From NCBI RefSeq assembly GCF_021654035.1, contig NZ_JAJPDW010000006.1:62001-126000 (forward strand): DNA of 64,000 nucleotides, read 5' to 3'. The DNA comes from Microbacterium aurantiacum (GTDB taxonomy: Bacteria; Actinomycetota; Actinomycetes; Actinomycetales; Microbacteriaceae). Shown here in pieces: positions 62,731 to 64,000 of the stretch. Each line of letters begins with the position of its first letter. Position 1 is the stretch's first letter. The position numbers were made by a program, and so were the translations under genes. The notes beneath the pieces are model-generated. The model was not told the DNA's origin. It ran no database searches and was given only the letters and a program-made list of their open reading frames with translations.

Positions 62731-64000
62731 CGGTCCCCGCCGCCCGGAAACGGCCGGGGGTGCGCGGGAGCCTGCAGACGCGCCTCATGGTGACGGTCAT
62801 CGGGATGGTCGCCCTCATCCTCACCCTCGTCGGCATCGCCACGGGCGCGGTCCTGGGGCGCATCCTCGATGCGAACCTGAACACGCAGCTGGCCAACGCC
62901 GTCAGCAGCGTGACGGTGCGCCTGGACCCCGGCGCGACCGCCGCCGACATCCTCGCCAGCGGCCGCCAGCCCGAGGGCTTCGTGTTCGTCCTGCAGGGCC
63001 CGTCCGGGCTGTCGGGCGCGTACGTGTCGGGCCCGCAGCAGGTCACCGAGCTGAGCGCGGACGACATCGACGAGATCCTCGCCCAGCTCGACCGCTCCGG
63101 CATCTCCACGGTCGAGATCCCCGGCGAAGGCGATCATCGGGTGTTCCTCAGCGCTCAGCCCGGCGGACTGTTCTTCCTCGCCGGTCTCCCCGTCGCCCCC
63201 GTCACCGCGACCCTCGGCCAGATCTTCACCACCGTCGCCCTGGTCACCACGGGCGGACTGCTCCTGCTCGGCGTGGCGATCGCCGTCGTCATCCGTGCGG
63301 GCCTGCGACCCCTCCGGACCGTGGCCGACACCGCGTCCCGCGTGGCGGCCATGCCGCTGTCCGAGGGGGAGGTGAGCCTCACCGCCCGCGTCCCCGAGGA
63401 CCAGGTGGACCAGTACTCCGAGATCGGCCGGGTGGGTCACGCCCTCAACACCCTCCTCGAACACGTCTCGCGCTCACTGAGCGCGAGACAGCGCAACGAA
63501 GAGCGGATGCGGGCCTTCGTCGCCGACGCCAGCCACGAGCTGAGGACGCCGCTGGCCTCCATCCGCGGCTACTCCGAGCTGTCGCTGCGCGCGATCAGCC
63601 AGCATTCGGACGCCGCGGGCGAGACCACCCAGGCCTCCCTGGAGCGCATCCAGGCGCAGTCGCTGCGCATGACGGCCCTGGTCGAGGATCTCCTGCTCCT
63701 CGCCCGTCTCGACGAGGGCCAGGAGCTGGTCTTCGGCTCGGTCGATCTCACCCGACTCGCCCTCGAGGCCGTCGAAGACGCCCGCCCCACCGGACCCGAT
63801 CACCGGTGGATCCTGGACACCGAGCCGGAGCCCGTGGTCGTCGCCGGAGACGCCGGCCGCCTCCACCAGGTCGCGGCGAACCTCCTCGCCAACGCGCGCA
63901 CCCACACACCGGCGGGGACGACCGTCACCGTCGGTGTGTCGCGGGACCGGGGCGATGCGGTCCTGAGCGTCCACGACGACGGGCCGGGGATCGACCCGGC
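62727..64000 (+). CDS. Sensor histidine kinase (partial, 3' end outside window)
   Basis: At least 424 residues. A first helix (LMVTVIGMVALILTLVGIATGAVLG), an external sensor of about 125 residues, a second helix (LVTTGGLLLLGVAIAVVIRAG) and a HAMP region come first. The phosphoacceptor block FVADASHELRTPLASIRGY and ATPase motifs NLLANARTHTPAG and VHDDGPGIDP follow, where the window ends. The GTG at 62727 overlaps the regulator stop (GTGA). The layout resembles the TcrY/TrcS-type kinases of actinobacteria. Confidence 0.93.

Overview
The window is high-GC chromosomal DNA from an actinobacterium of the Microbacteriaceae, most likely Microbacterium. The basis is the gene set (DUF4245, DUF4307, DUF501, a PIN-PhoH protein, a short-chain cis-prenyltransferase, NDH-2), heavy use of GTG starts, and many apparently leaderless genes with a TANNNT box 6-7 nt before the start codon. 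Genus is inferred from gene content only.

Backbone, left part (1-11932): ispH (cut by the window edge) diverges from xseA-xseB-DUF4245-carbonic anhydrase-fumC-histidine kinase-response regulator. This run is tightly spaced, with several 1-4 bp overlaps. Convergent to it are phoH and uppS. trhA, a small membrane protein, DUF4307 and greA follow.

Accessory island (about 11933-24096): the DNA between greA and ilvA is patchy in composition and full of mobile and plasmid-type material. An ISL3-family element (12871-15741, 27-bp inverted repeats) is split by an IS110-family element (13487-14931). The 5' non-coding end of the IS110 element can be read by eye as a bridge RNA. Its two donor guides match the element's own ends, and its two target guides match the ISL3 transposase gene at the codons of the first catalytic Asp motif, around a CT core. 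To the right lie exported proteins of unknown function, a DUF4192 gene and a ParB-like gene. These last two share a duplicated leader of about 240 bp and the same flanking hairpins. An intact IS256-family element with a 10-bp target duplication follows, then two more accessory genes.

Backbone, middle (24097-49977): ilvA and an AI-2E transporter; an exported protein; lemA; an FAD oxidase overlapping a PLP-type aldolase/deaminase; a tRNA with anticodon UAA but a short variable loop; NDH-2; a mycosin-like protease with DUF501; a FtsB/DivIC-like protein; enolase; an O-methyltransferase and an SGNH hydrolase; hisS; mazG-nhaA; ppc; a hexapeptide protein; mfd; a membrane protein; pth and rplY.

Right part (49978-64000): a gluconate/idonate locus with two dehydrogenases, a GntP permease, a GntR regulator, a 2-hydroxyacid dehydrogenase, an FGGY gluconokinase, KDPG aldolase and 6-phosphogluconate dehydrogenase. 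Both divergent intergenic regions carry the same palindrome, AANGATNNNATCNTT, a likely GntR operator. Then come a terminator, an epimerase-like protein, an ABC ATPase whose permease partner has been broken by an out-of-frame internal deletion, and a divergent two-component system with CATAGG direct repeats between. The final histidine kinase runs off the right edge.
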